DNA of 38,127 nt. Origin: Actinomycetota bacterium. GTDB taxonomy: Bacteria > Actinomycetota > Acidimicrobiia > Acidimicrobiales > JAMCQF01. Each line of letters begins with the position of its first letter. Position 1 is the first letter of the stretch. Of the stretch, positions 7,616 through 15,638 are shown piece after piece. Made by a program: the position numbers and the translations under genes. The stretch is from assembly GCA_023379605.1 (NCBI GenBank), contig JAMCQF010000060.1, positions 1 through 38,127 on the forward strand, written 5' to 3'. Under the pieces are notes generated by a model that was not told the DNA's origin, searched no databases, and worked only from the letters and a program-made list of their open reading frames with translations.

Positions 7616-7880
7616 TCACCGGTCCTCAGGCCAATAAGCATCCCAGCCGGTATCGTCGGCTAGATCGTCCCAGTCAGGTGACACACCGCCGAGCGCCGCC
7701 TTTTCAGCGGTTGGCAACGGTTTTAGCGTACGCCATCAGGCCGGCGCGCAGCCGGTGGCAATAGATGCGCTCTGTGAGCGCGACATCGATCGCTGCCGAA
7801 GCCGAGAGCACCCCGAGCATGGCACGCGCCTTAGAGAGCTTCTCTCGGCCGACGGCAATGGTTTGCTTCTGTCGCGCCAT
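7616..7880 (-). pseudogene. Frameshifted type II antitoxin gene
   Basis: From ATG 7880 the frame reads MARQKQTIAVGREKLSKARA, then a helix with SASAAIDVALTERI, typical of short ribbon-helix-helix/VapB-like antitoxins, and stops at 7704 after 58 residues. In the +1 frame the sequence continues without a stop after the shift as LKPLPTAEKAALGG, then SPDWDDLADDTGWDAYW, ending at 7616. The 'PDWxDLADDTDW' style ending is what I expect at the C-terminus of this antitoxin family, so a single-base indel near codon 50 splits the gene. No PIN or other toxin frame follows. The upstream in-frame extension lacks a ribosome binding site. It is probably a solitary relic of a toxin-antitoxin module. The family assignment is from pattern memory. 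Confidence 0.55.
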
Positions 7881-7926
7881 GCAAGGCACACTGCCAACTG
7901 CAGGTAGTCTTCTCTGTAGCGGCAGA

Positions 7927-8020
7927 CCACTTCTTGGCCACACATTTCCACCAGCATGCTTGCGTAGAGCCCGTCCTCGAAGCGCCCGACCGCAAACCCA
8001 CTTCTTGGCCACACATTTCC
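7927..8020. repeat. 23-bp direct repeat pair, 71-bp period
   Basis: CCACTTCTTGGCCACACATT followed by TCC occurs at 7927-7949 and again at 7998-8020. The 71-base period is not a multiple of three, so it is not a repeat in a maintained protein. It could mark a past duplication or insertion between ssb and the Tad locus. Confidence 0.75.
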
Positions 8021-8048
8021 GCTGGGCCACCCAATTAGGGGCGCTCGA

Positions 8049-10664
8049 TCAATGAGAGCTCGAGCTCACGGCGGGCCTGTCGCGCATAAGCCTCCTGTAA
8101 AGCTCCAAGGTCTCGGGATGAACCACGTCAAAGGGCTCCACGTCGTCTGCCACCAGATGGGCCAGCTCCACCATCGCAGCCTCAACTCCGGCTGGATTGC
8201 CGGCCAGGTCTGCCGCACGCATAAGCAGCCTGTAGAGACGCTCGTCGTACCTGCTTACCTTGAGGCCCTGCCTGGCTGCCCACTCTGCCCCGGACGGGTT
8301 GGCTGTAGCCAAGTGATGTTCGGCGAGCAAGCTTGCCGTACTGACCACGGCGGCCTCTATCTCCGCTACGAAACCCTCCAACACGGTCCAGTCGCCAGAG
8401 CGCAAACCTTCAAAAGGCCGGCCCCGGATCAGCTCCATAGCCGACTCCCATCCCCTGGGGGTGCCAATGGTGCTCAGACGACAGAACAAGTCCCAGTCCG
8501 TAGAGACTCCCTTTGACAAAGCGAGCTGGCCATGGCTCCTGGGTAGGAAATCGCTGCCGTCCCCAGCCTGACCCAAGCACCTGCGTGCCGCTGAGGCAGT
8601 GGAGTGAAGGCTTGCGGGAGCCATCAGGCGATCAGGCCAAAGTGCAGTAGCCCAAATCTCGTTGGCAACCCCCCCGGGATGAAGCGCTAGATATACGACC
8701 AGCTCAGTGGTCCACGCCCTTGCAAGTGGCCTCTCAGCACCAGATATCTCAACTGGGCCCAGGATCTTGACCTCGATCTCGGTCGGTACGGGCTGCTCAA
8801 TCTCGGTCGGTACGGGCTGCTCAACCTCGGTCGGTACGGGCTGCTCAACCTCGGTCGGTACGGGCTGCTCGAGCATCTCTGGCAGAGGCCCCCCGACAGG
8901 GGTAGGATTATACTGATGTAGCGATATGGAAGGCTGGCACGGCCGGTATGGGTCCGACACGCCGCACTGGTCAATGCTCAACGAACCCACCTCGCCCGAT
9001 GTGGCAAGCAGCTCTCCCAGCGCAATGAGCGCATTTGTCCTGAGCGATTCTGGCCTCAAGGTTCTGTCCATGCCCAGCCCGTCCAACGTGATCCAGTTGC
9101 TCTCCAGTCTCGCCACAAATCGGGCCGGCGAAGACGCTTGCCCACATTCACCGACTGGGAAAACTGCGCAAAGCCCAAAGCGGCCATCCCCCACCAACCG
9201 CACCAGGGATGCAGCGTCATCGTTGGATGGCGGTTCGGCACAGACTACAACGACAGGCTCCCAGGCATCGCTGTCTCCGGCCAGCCGACCCGCTGAGGCA
9301 CATGAAAACCCTGACTCCTTCAGAAGGCGAGCCGCGACGATTGCCCGCCGTGCCAACCCAGGAAGGGCTTCTGGGAGAGCGTCCACCACACGCACCCGTT
9401 CGCATACACCTAACACCCGGTCAAAGCCGACCAGGATGACCTCAAGTCCCTTCGACCATGAGCTTGCTGCGAGCTCTGTGGCCATTGCCAAAAGCAGGGC
9501 CTGCAGCTCTCTACCTTGGCCGCAAATGCCTAATGCTCCGAGTGCCTCGAGGTTGATCACCACCGAGCCAGCGCTGTCATGGCCTAGGGTGACCATAGAG
9601 GGGCATGCAATGGAGAACCGACCATCGATCGGCCAGCTTGGGGGGCAGTGCTTGGCTGCCTCTGAGCGCACCGTGGTCACGACCTCCCAGGCGGTCATCG
9701 GAGGTTTTGCCACCTTGGAATGCATCCCCCAATATGGCGACAGCCTGCTTGACTCACCTTGCAACAGGTGGAGTTCAATGGCGTCCCTTCCGAGATTGAC
9801 CCATATAAGACCCGCTGGGCCGCATTTAGGCCTTGCTCCCTTGGCCAGAGCACAGAGCGCACCTGCCAATGCACGAGCATCTCCAGCCGTGGCAGCCGAG
9901 CGAGCATCGCGCTCCAACCAGAGCCCGCTTTGAGATGGTGCCGTTGCAATGCCGTTGCGCTGGCGAGCACGGCGCACTCTCTCTGCAGTGGCCGCCAAGG
10001 CAGCCCCAAGCAGTCCGCTCGCAATGGGCACTACCGGCAAGGGAATTGAGGGATCATCGTGGTGCGAGTCTGACGCCGCTGAGGCTCCAGGTGGCTCGCT
10101 AGGCGAATTGGGAGCGATTGAAGAGCCCGCCATCTCCAGGTGAGCTCTCCCTGGGATGACAAGCCCAGCCAGGCTGGCTGGTGAGCTACGAGCCGCCGGC
10201 TTGGCTGGAAGGACGTAGCTGCTCTCTTGCGACTTTGCCGAGGTTGAGCGCGCACCACCAGCAGCGCCATGAGCAGACGGGGCAAGGGCCAACACACCCG
10301 CCAGCAGGAACGCGAGCGCGGCCTGGACTGGTTTGCTCCCTGGAAGGCGCCGGGCTGGCCTTCCCCTGGCAATTGCCACGGCTTCGGTCACGCCACAGAC
10401 CACCAGCCAGACCCAGGCGAGCCAGGAAGCCCCCACTAGAGCATCCCGCAGGAGGGCAGGACCCACAGGTGACAAGAACCACGAGATGACCTCGTGCCAG
10501 GGGGACCTACCTGACAAGATCAGCTGGACGGCTCTGGGGACCGGTGGGCCTGCGGAAAGCACTAGAGCCGTCGGAACACCACACAACAGGACTGCGAGCG
10601 CCCCAAGAGATCCCACACCCCGCATCCGAGCGAGAAGCTTGCCTTGGGACATCAGATCACTCAC
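8049..10664 (-). CDS. Membrane-anchored BTAD/SARP-like regulator of the Tad pilus locus
   Basis: Last gene of the Tad operon, 871 residues. The N-terminal region has about three hydrophobic segments (around 17-38, 70-95 and 112-130) and a possible fourth near 210-227. A central domain (about 240-590) of unknown function follows, then four EQPVPTEV/I octapeptides (598-629). A C-terminal winged-helix module begins ILGPVEISG (about 632-720), and an alpha-helical BTAD domain (about 735-865) resembles SARP regulators. Related large proteins often close actinobacterial Tad loci. The GTG at 10664 overlaps the upstream stop by eight bases (GTG AGTGA), implying translational coupling; an ATG four codons later is an alternative. 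DNA binding while membrane-anchored is inferred. I see no LysM repeat, although homologues may carry one. Confidence 0.8.
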   Translation of the reverse strand: MSDLMSQGKLLARMRGVGSLGALAVLLCGVPTALVLSAGPPVPRAVQLILSGRSPWHEVISWFLSPVGPALLRDALVGASWLAWVWLVVCGVTEAVAIARGRPARRLPGSKPVQAALAFLLAGVLALAPSAHGAAGGARSTSAKSQESSYVLPAKPAARSSPASLAGLVIPGRAHLEMAGSSIAPNSPSEPPGASAASDSHHDDPSIPLPVVPIASGLLGAALAATAERVRRARQRNGIATAPSQSGLWLERDARSAATAGDARALAGALCALAKGARPKCGPAGLIWVNLGRDAIELHLLQGESSRLSPYWGMHSKVAKPPMTAWEVVTTVRSEAAKHCPPSWPIDGRFSIACPSMVTLGHDSAGSVVINLEALGALGICGQGRELQALLLAMATELAASSWSKGLEVILVGFDRVLGVCERVRVVDALPEALPGLARRAIVAARLLKESGFSCASAGRLAGDSDAWEPVVVVCAEPPSNDDAASLVRLVGDGRFGLCAVFPVGECGQASSPARFVARLESNWITLDGLGMDRTLRPESLRTNALIALGELLATSGEVGSLSIDQCGVSDPYRPCQPSISLHQYNPTPVGGPLPEMLEQPVPTEVEQPVPTEVEQPVPTEIEQPVPTEIEVKILGPVEISGAERPLARAWTTELVVYLALHPGGVANEIWATALWPDRLMAPASLHSTASAARRCLGQAGDGSDFLPRSHGQLALSKGVSTDWDLFCRLSTIGTPRGWESAMELIRGRPFEGLRSGDWTVLEGFVAEIEAAVVSTASLLAEHHLATANPSGAEWAARQGLKVSRYDERLYRLLMRAADLAGNPAGVEAAMVELAHLVADDVEPFDVVHPETLELYRRLMRDRPAVSSSSH
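8777..8872. repeat. 24-bp tandem repeat, four copies, coding for EQPVPTEV
   Basis: Four near-identical 24-base units lie inside the BTAD-protein gene and encode a Pro/Glu/Val octapeptide linker between the central and DNA-binding modules. The copies differ only at single positions, so copy number probably varies by slippage while keeping frame. Confidence 0.9.
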
Positions 10665-11244
10665 TGCTCACAACCCCGTGGGTGTCAATTGCGCTGGCCG
10701 AGGCGGTGATGTGCAGCTGGTCTATCCCTATGATTCCTAAAATAAGTGTGGACTGCTCGAAAGCAACGCGCACCGTCACCTGATCGCCGGAGGCTGTGGC
10801 AAAGCCAGGCATGTGCGCTCTACGCAAATACCGATCTGCCGCAGCAATGGCAGCGGGTCTATCCAGACCCAGCCGGCCTCCGTGGAGAGCCCCTATGCTC
10901 AGCTGACCCGCCCCGGCACGAGCTGCCTGCTCGGCAACATCTATAGCCTGCCTCTTGGCTGCAAGAGCCATTCCTCCATCAATGACGAGTCCAGCCAGAG
11001 CCAGCAGCGCCACCGCCACGACCGCCACGAAAGCAGTGAAAGACCCGCGCTCAACACAGCCATGCTGCTTCTTGCACGACGGCGTGGAAGATCTCGCAGG
11101 AGATCTAAATCGCAGTCCACACACGCTCACAGGGATGCGGTCAGTGCTCGTGGAAGATCTCGCAGGAGATCTAAATCGCGCCCTTCCACCTCGCACCGCG
11201 AGCTCAGCTTCCATTGTGGGCAGGCGCTGGGCTTTCCCTGTCAC
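10657..11244 (-). CDS. TadG/TadE-like pilus assembly protein with duplicated N-terminal segment
   Basis: The core begins ERGSFTAFVAVVAVALLALA (about 65-84), the actinobacterial TadG-like membrane anchor, followed by DGGMALAAKRQAIDVAEQAARAGA, typical of these pseudopilin-like proteins. Unusually, about 64 residues precede it, containing the decapeptide RFRSPARSST twice (23-32 and 45-54). I accept the long form because the GTG at 11244 forms a GTGA overlap with the preceding gene's stop, which favours translational coupling; no good start lies between the repeats and the anchor. It is 195 residues in all. It probably acts at the membrane in pilus assembly or stability. The extension is basic and Ser/Arg-rich. 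Confidence 0.8.
   Translation of the reverse strand: MTGKAQRLPTMEAELAVRGGRARFRSPARSSTSTDRIPVSVCGLRFRSPARSSTPSCKKQHGCVERGSFTAFVAVVAVALLALAGLVIDGGMALAAKRQAIDVAEQAARAGAGQLSIGALHGGRLGLDRPAAIAAADRYLRRAHMPGFATASGDQVTVRVAFEQSTLILGIIGIDQLHITASASAIDTHGVVSSE
11083..11179. repeat. 31-bp direct repeat, two copies, each with an AGATCTC/GAGATCT palindrome
   Basis: Identical 31-base copies at 11083-11113 and 11149-11179 are 66 bases apart, an in-frame 22-codon period. Each contains AGATCTCCTGCGAGATCT, an interrupted palindrome. They code for RFRSPARSST in the TadG-like protein. They may be operator-like as well as coding, or simply a duplication. Confidence 0.9.
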
Positions 11245-11681
11245 GGTACTGACTGGTAGGGATCTACCGGCGCTGCGACAGCCGCGTGGATCAAGGCGCT
11301 ACCTGGCATGCCAGGCGCTCCTAAACTGCTAAATGAGACCTGGCACTCCACCTTAACGCTGACCACGCCTCCGGGCCGGAAGCTGGAGGTAGTCACTCCG
11401 ACCTGAACCGCCGAGCAGGAGCTGAGATGGGAGCGAACGTCTCCTGTTGCGGCGCCCAAGGCTGCCTGGCGCGCCTCTGCGGCGCTCGGCTGGACTGCAG
11501 CTACCTGCGCTGCTGCTCTCGCAGCGCCTATCACCTCAGCACGAGCCTGCACATAACGACCTAGCATGATCATAAGGAGTGCGAACAGCACCAGCACTGG
11601 TGCGAGCACTACTGCCTCCAGCGTGAAGCTACCGTCTTGAAGGCTGGCAACCCTGCGCCCTTGTGGGTGTGCCCCTGTCAT
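11241..11681 (-). CDS. TadE-like pilus protein
   Basis: Protein of 146 residues with a prepilin-type N-terminus: DGSFTLEAVVLAPVLVLFAL, where Gly17 and Glu22 form the GxxxxE signature cut by a Tad prepilin peptidase, followed by one membrane helix. The C-terminal region is a soluble beta-rich domain with two cysteines. TadE-type minor pseudopilins help assemble the Flp pilus. AGAAGG lies upstream of the ATG at 11681. Its stop overlaps the GTG of the next gene (GTGA). Confidence 0.88.
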   Translation of the reverse strand: MTGAHPQGRRVASLQDGSFTLEAVVLAPVLVLFALLMIMLGRYVQARAEVIGAARAAAQVAAVQPSAAEARQAALGAATGDVRSHLSSCSAVQVGVTTSSFRPGGVVSVKVECQVSFSSLGAPGMPGSALIHAAVAAPVDPYQSVP

Positions 11682-11736
11682 CTTGCCACGACCTTCTGGT
11701 AAGACCAGGCTATTGGAGATTGACGATATGACAGCC

Positions 11737-12156
11737 TCACTGCGAGCTCCTGAACTCCTGGATGGGTCCCATCCTCACTGCAGATACACCCAAGTGAAGC
11801 CCAGGTAGGAGCGCTTCGGCGCTAGCTCGCACGGATAGCTCGACGATGCCGCCGGGCATCACTTTGGCTGTAACGCTGGGCAAAACAACTACCCCTGAGC
11901 CCACCTCTGAGATGAAGCTCTGAGCGCTTGTTACCCCTTCAGCAGGCGTGGACCCCAGCGATCGTGCTACCTGGTCCCCCTGGGCTGCAGCAGCCTGAAC
12001 CACAGATCCCGCATGGGCCCAGATGGCAAACTGCACTGCAAAGAGGACCATGAGCATAAGTGCAGGCAGAAGCAGTACGGCCTCAAGCGTGCTGGAACCC
12101 AGCGAATCCCGCCGTGGGACCTGGAGCTTCCCGGCGGAGATGGCACTTGGCCACAC
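11737..12156 (-). CDS. TadE-like pilus protein
   Basis: Second TadE-like protein, 139 residues. Gly20 and Glu25 in GSSTLEAVLLLPALMLMVLF give the prepilin GxxxxE signature and one membrane helix. The rest is a short extracytoplasmic domain. The start is a GTG at 12156, two bases after the preceding stop, without a clear Shine-Dalgarno, so translation probably depends on coupling to the pilin-like gene upstream. It is separated from the next tadE-like gene by 55 bases. Confidence 0.85.
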   Translation of the reverse strand: MWPSAISAGKLQVPRRDSLGSSTLEAVLLLPALMLMVLFAVQFAIWAHAGSVVQAAAAQGDQVARSLGSTPAEGVTSAQSFISEVGSGVVVLPSVTAKVMPGGIVELSVRASAEALLPGLHLGVSAVRMGPIQEFRSSQ

Positions 12157-12158
12157 AG

Positions 12159-12350
12159 TCAGTTCAGGTTAATGGAATTGGCCTTGGCGGTTACCTTGGC
12201 CACGATAATTGCACCGACAGCTATAGCAAGCGCAGCGAAGATGGCCGTGAGGATTACCTTTTCAACGACGGATCCAACCTCGTTCAGCTCCACGTATGCC
12301 CTGACCTTGGCTTGAAGCATATGCCACATTAGTATCGCAGCTAACAACAT
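12159..12350 (-). CDS. Small Flp-pilin-like protein
   Basis: Protein of 63 residues with a hydrophilic leader, then VGSVVEKVILTAIFAALAIA and one membrane helix (about 31-51), ending in a short polar tail. Size, position between tadC and tadE-like genes, and the Gly-xxx-Glu before the helix suggest the major Flp pilin or a pilin-like partner. The Glu is at +4 from Gly26 rather than the canonical +5, so processing is uncertain. The ATG at 12350 follows AGGAGAAAGG at good spacing. The gene has its own AT-rich upstream region and probable promoter, fitting a pilin needed in excess. Confidence 0.75.
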   Translation of the reverse strand: MLLAAILMWHMLQAKVRAYVELNEVGSVVEKVILTAIFAALAIAVGAIIVAKVTAKANSINLN

Positions 12351-12394
12351 TAATCTAATCCTTTCTCCTAGGGTATCATTCGTACTATTTTTAG

Positions 12395-12424
12395 GTCATA
12401 TCCTTACTCGATTTATATTGACAA
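12395..12424 (-). promoter_or_regulatory. Candidate internal promoter for the pilin-like gene
   Basis: The 90-base gap after tadC is distinctly AT-rich against its surroundings. On the minus strand TTGTCA (12424-12419) and TATGAC (12400-12395) are separated by 18 bases, about 45 bases upstream of the pilin-like ATG. The -10 is weak, so this is tentative. Confidence 0.35.
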
Positions 12425-12440
12425 TGGACCTATCGCTCTT

Positions 12441-13469
12441 TCACAGTCCTACCAAGATGCGCACTACTGCGGGATAGCCAATGAAAATGAGGAATCCTAT
12501 GAGCAGGATCACTCCTGGGAGAAACATTCGCTCGGTTGCCGAGGCAGCGCTGGCCTCCTCCTCTGCCAGCTCATGGCGCCTTAGCGAGGCTGCCTTGACG
12601 GTCAGGGACTCACGTATCCGAGCACCTTCCGAGCCTGCCAACCCGACGCTTGCCGCCAGCTCAGACAGCTCCCCCACACCCGTATCCCGCCCCAGCTGAG
12701 CCAGAGCTGACCATGGCGTGATCCCTGCGTCACGGGCCCATGCCAAGCTGTAAGCGATCCTCTTCATCGCCCAGTCGTCGCTCACACTGCAAGCCGCCTC
12801 CAAAGCTCCCTCGATTCCCATCCCGCCCGCCAAGGCAAGCACCACCAGGTCCAGAAACGATGCGCTTGCTCTACGCAGATGCCGCCGCTGCTCCCCAGCT
12901 TGTCCACGAATCACTGCCAGAGGGAGCAAGCTCCCAGCGAACCCCGCAGCGATAGCACCCCAGATCGGGACCACTACGGGAAGGTAGACTCCACCAAGGG
13001 CCATTACTGCGCTCATCCCAGGCACGATAAGCATCCCAGCGAACCCCGCCAGAGCCATCTCTCCAAAGAGAGCTTCGAGGCTGGTCCCGGTCGCATCGAC
13101 CCACTGCCCCAACGCTCCAAGAGACAGGTGCCTCTGCTCAACTGCTTTGGCCAGCTGGGCACCGACAAGCATCTTGAGGCGCTCAAGGGATCCAACCAGA
13201 CCACTGGCTGATCTCTGGTGCACGTGGAGATCTACACCCCATGGCAAATGGGTGGAGCTCTTTGGAGCTGCCCCAATAGGCGCTGAAGATTGAGGCAGCT
13301 CCCCTGGGCTTGCACGACCAAGAGCTGGGCCTTTCCCTGGCATCTGCTGCAAGGAGATCCCATGCCATCCTTGCCGAGCAGCCCTGTCCCGGGGCATCCC
13401 CAGTGTCCGGGCAAGTCCTACCAAACCAGCCCCTATGCCTGCACCTGCCAGCACGATTACAGCAATCAT
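12441..13469 (-). CDS. tadC: Tad pilus inner-membrane platform protein TadC
   Basis: Type II secretion F domain protein of 342 residues. It has an N-terminal membrane helix, a polar loop, two central hydrophobic segments (about 138-185), the T2SSF core (LDLVVLALAGGMGIEGALE and following) and a C-terminal helix (MFLPGVILLIGFLIFIGYPA). With TadB it forms the membrane platform on which the TadA ATPase acts. The ATG at 13469 lies three bases after the tadB stop, and GTGGAGTGAGGG at the tadB end provides the ribosome site. Confidence 0.9.
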   Translation of the reverse strand: MIAVIVLAGAGIGAGLVGLARTLGMPRDRAARQGWHGISLQQMPGKGPALGRASPGELPQSSAPIGAAPKSSTHLPWGVDLHVHQRSASGLVGSLERLKMLVGAQLAKAVEQRHLSLGALGQWVDATGTSLEALFGEMALAGFAGMLIVPGMSAVMALGGVYLPVVVPIWGAIAAGFAGSLLPLAVIRGQAGEQRRHLRRASASFLDLVVLALAGGMGIEGALEAACSVSDDWAMKRIAYSLAWARDAGITPWSALAQLGRDTGVGELSELAASVGLAGSEGARIRESLTVKAASLRRHELAEEEASAASATERMFLPGVILLIGFLIFIGYPAVVRILVGL

Positions 13470-13472
13470 CCC

Positions 13473-14237
13473 TCACTCCACCTCAGGCTCTACAGGAGAG
13501 TTCTCCAACAGGCGCAGCGGAGCGGGTGGTCGGGCCATCCACACCATAAGAGCCAGGCCGCACGCGTAGAGCCCACCCACAGCTGCAAGAACTATCTCTC
13601 CAAGCGGGGTGTTGTAGACAGACAGATAGCTGTGGCCCACAATCGCCAACAGGAAAGCAAATGCCACGCTAAAGACGCTCACGGCGCGCACCCCGCTTCT
13701 CACCGAAGCTCTTGAGGTCTCTACGCGCAACCGCATGGCCACCTCGTCCCTGGCCGCATCCGCCAAGGACCCCAAGAGATCCGCCAGCTTGCGACCCTGG
13801 GCTCGTTCCGACAGCAGCAGAGCGCATACAACGAGATCACCTACTGGGTCGTTCAGATCCGAAGCGAAGCCCAAGAGAGCGTCTTGGCTGGAAATGCCTG
13901 CCAGCAGGCGATCCGCCAGCATTCGAACCTCGTTGGCAATGGCTGCCGGTGCTACACCGGCTGTGGTCACTATGGCCTGCCCCAGCCCAGTTGCTGCTGC
14001 AAGGGTGTCCCTCAGCATCTCGGTCCAGGTGGCTATTGCTTCTATGCGCGCAGCCTGCTTTGAAGCTGCAGTTCGGCCGAACACAACCGGAAGACCCAAT
14101 GCGGCTGCAGCTGCGAGCAGGGACGCAACCGGCCATCCCGTAGCCATATAGGCAGCTGCCGCTGCGGCAGCTGCCAGTACAAGCCGTCTTGGCGAACGAA
14201 TGGTGGCTCTTGATGGGGATGCGGTATCGATGTCCAT
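13473..14237 (-). CDS. tadB: Tad pilus inner-membrane platform protein TadB
   Basis: T2SSF-type protein of 254 residues. Two N-terminal hydrophobic stretches (about 18-52) are followed by a cytoplasmic helical domain containing WTEMLRDTLAAATGLGQAI and LLLSERAQGRKLADLLGSL, which are typical of TadB. Two C-terminal membrane helices (about 185-205 and 216-235) complete it. GGCGGGGGATGG precedes the ATG. It lies 12 bases after tadA and is coupled to tadC downstream. It partners TadC in the platform. Confidence 0.9.
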   Translation of the reverse strand: MDIDTASPSRATIRSPRRLVLAAAAAAAAYMATGWPVASLLAAAAALGLPVVFGRTAASKQAARIEAIATWTEMLRDTLAAATGLGQAIVTTAGVAPAAIANEVRMLADRLLAGISSQDALLGFASDLNDPVGDLVVCALLLSERAQGRKLADLLGSLADAARDEVAMRLRVETSRASVRSGVRAVSVFSVAFAFLLAIVGHSYLSVYNTPLGEIVLAAVGGLYACGLALMVWMARPPAPLRLLENSPVEPEVE

Positions 14238-14249
14238 ACCATCCCCCGC

Positions 14250-15638
14250 CTATTGCCAACGTGCTGTTGGAGCACGAGCCAATGTCGGGTCATAGCCGAA
14301 GGCGACCAGCTCTTCTAACGTGTCAGATCTAAGAGGAGCCCCGGCTACCGCCCGCCAGGCCGGGCCGGGCTGGAACACCTCGTTGGAGATGACCTGTAGG
14401 CCATCTGCCCCCACCACCTCTCTTACCGATGCCACCACCCGGAAAAGCCTGCCGGGCAGCACGGGTTGTCCAGGTCGTGCACTCGAACCCGGCCAGGAGA
14501 GGGAGCCATCCACCCCGAAGGCAATGTCGCCACTGAGACCTTTACGAACTTGCGCCACAGCCTCTATGAAAACCACAAGGTGTATCGAGCCTGCGATCAG
14601 CAGGCTAGTGGCCTCAAGCGGCAGTCGCTCTGGCGCTTGGACCGCATAGGATGCAATACGCTGGAACACGCCTGAGGAGGAATCGGCATGGATGGTGCAC
14701 ATCGATCCAGCCCGACCCTGGCTCATGGCATTCAGCATCGGGATGACCTCATCGCCCAGCACCTCACCGACAATGACCCGGTCGGCATTCATCCTAAGAG
14801 AGCGGCGTACGAGCTGGGCCATGGTCACCGCTCCATTGCCTTCAGCATTCGCTTCACGTGCCTCAAGGGCCACGACATCGGGATGACGATCCCGCATCGT
14901 ATCAAGCCCTAGCTCGAAAGCCTGCTCGATGGTCACCAAGCGTTCATGCACGGGGATCTCCGATGAAAGGGCGCGTATCATGGTGGTCTTACCTGAGTTC
15001 ATCGCACCTGCTACGATGATGTTCTTCTTGGCGCGAACTGCAGCACCCAGGAACGAGCACAGCGCGTCGTCTATCATGCCTGCCCCAACGAGGTCACCCA
15101 GCCCCAAATCGAGAAAACGGTGGCGCCGTATCGACACTACGGGATGGGCCGTTACCGACATAAGAGCCGACAGGCGGCTACCGTCGGGCAGCCGAAGGTC
15201 CAGCTCTGGGTGCCCGTGATCGAACCTGCGCTCCGAGAGGCCGTAACGTGCAGCAGCGGCTCTTATGGTCTCGATCAGCTCCGCGTCACTGCCAGCTGCC
15301 TCACCCACCATCTCCTTGGAGCCATCTGCATAGGTAACCCATACACATCGAGCACCATTTACATCTATGTTCTCCACATCTGGATCATCGATGTAAGGCT
15401 GTATCCTCCCCAGGCCAAATAGGGCATCGAGCACCGCCTGGGCGATTTTGGCCTCCTCCTGTGGATCCAAAGGGGGTAGCCCAGAAGCTATGTGTCGCCG
15501 TGCCAGATCGTCCAGCCTGGCGGACACGATCCGTCGAGCCATCTCCTGGCGATCCGCGGCAGCTAGCTCGCCCGGGGATGCCTGGGCAAGCCCATCTGCT
15601 ACTTCGGAGCGAAGCCGCGCTAGCAGGTCTGCGCTCAA
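14250..15638 (-). CDS. tadA: Tad pilus secretion ATPase TadA/CpaF
   Basis: Type II/IV secretion ATPase of 462 residues that powers pilin polymerisation. The N-terminal domain contains DPDVENIDVNG (about 85-95) and GxPELDLRLPDGSRL (about 142-156). Walker A is GAMNSGKTT (211-219), the Asp box is VTIEQAFELGLD, and the Walker B region ends VIVGE292. It is followed by the His box MCTIHAD. All catalytic motifs look intact. The start is TTG at 15638, in a TTGA overlap with the preceding ParA-like gene. The C-terminal 100 residues are less conserved, as usual for actinobacterial members. Confidence 0.95.
   Translation of the reverse strand: MSADLLARLRSEVADGLAQASPGELAAADRQEMARRIVSARLDDLARRHIASGLPPLDPQEEAKIAQAVLDALFGLGRIQPYIDDPDVENIDVNGARCVWVTYADGSKEMVGEAAGSDAELIETIRAAAARYGLSERRFDHGHPELDLRLPDGSRLSALMSVTAHPVVSIRRHRFLDLGLGDLVGAGMIDDALCSFLGAAVRAKKNIIVAGAMNSGKTTMIRALSSEIPVHERLVTIEQAFELGLDTMRDRHPDVVALEAREANAEGNGAVTMAQLVRRSLRMNADRVIVGEVLGDEVIPMLNAMSQGRAGSMCTIHADSSSGVFQRIASYAVQAPERLPLEATSLLIAGSIHLVVFIEAVAQVRKGLSGDIAFGVDGSLSWPGSSARPGQPVLPGRLFRVVASVREVVGADGLQVISNEVFQPGPAWRAVAGAPLRSDTLEELVAFGYDPTLARAPTARWQ

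Larger units (their letters stand above)
7319..8048. other. 730-bp region without an intact gene
   Basis: Between ssb and the Tad-locus regulator no convincing intact gene is present. The first part should carry the ssb promoter. The rest holds a 24-bp tandem duplication (7439-7486), a frameshifted antitoxin relic (7616-7880) and a 23-bp direct repeat with a 71-bp period (7927-8020). The short open frames here overlap in several phases and show no family similarity beyond the antitoxin. The region looks like a decaying insertion site. Confidence 0.6.

Noticed and set aside
7881-8030. N-terminal extension of the antitoxin frame
   Set aside because: It crosses the 71-bp repeat, lacks a ribosome site, and the family-like sequence begins at the internal ATG 7880.
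8777-8872. Possible CRISPR-like array
   Set aside because: The units are contiguous with no spacers and are translated in frame as EQPVPTEV.
8926-9933. 335-codon open frame on the plus strand
   Set aside because: It is antisense to the BTAD regulator, which has clear domains and operon context on the other strand; the product is Ser/Arg/Pro-rich with no family features.
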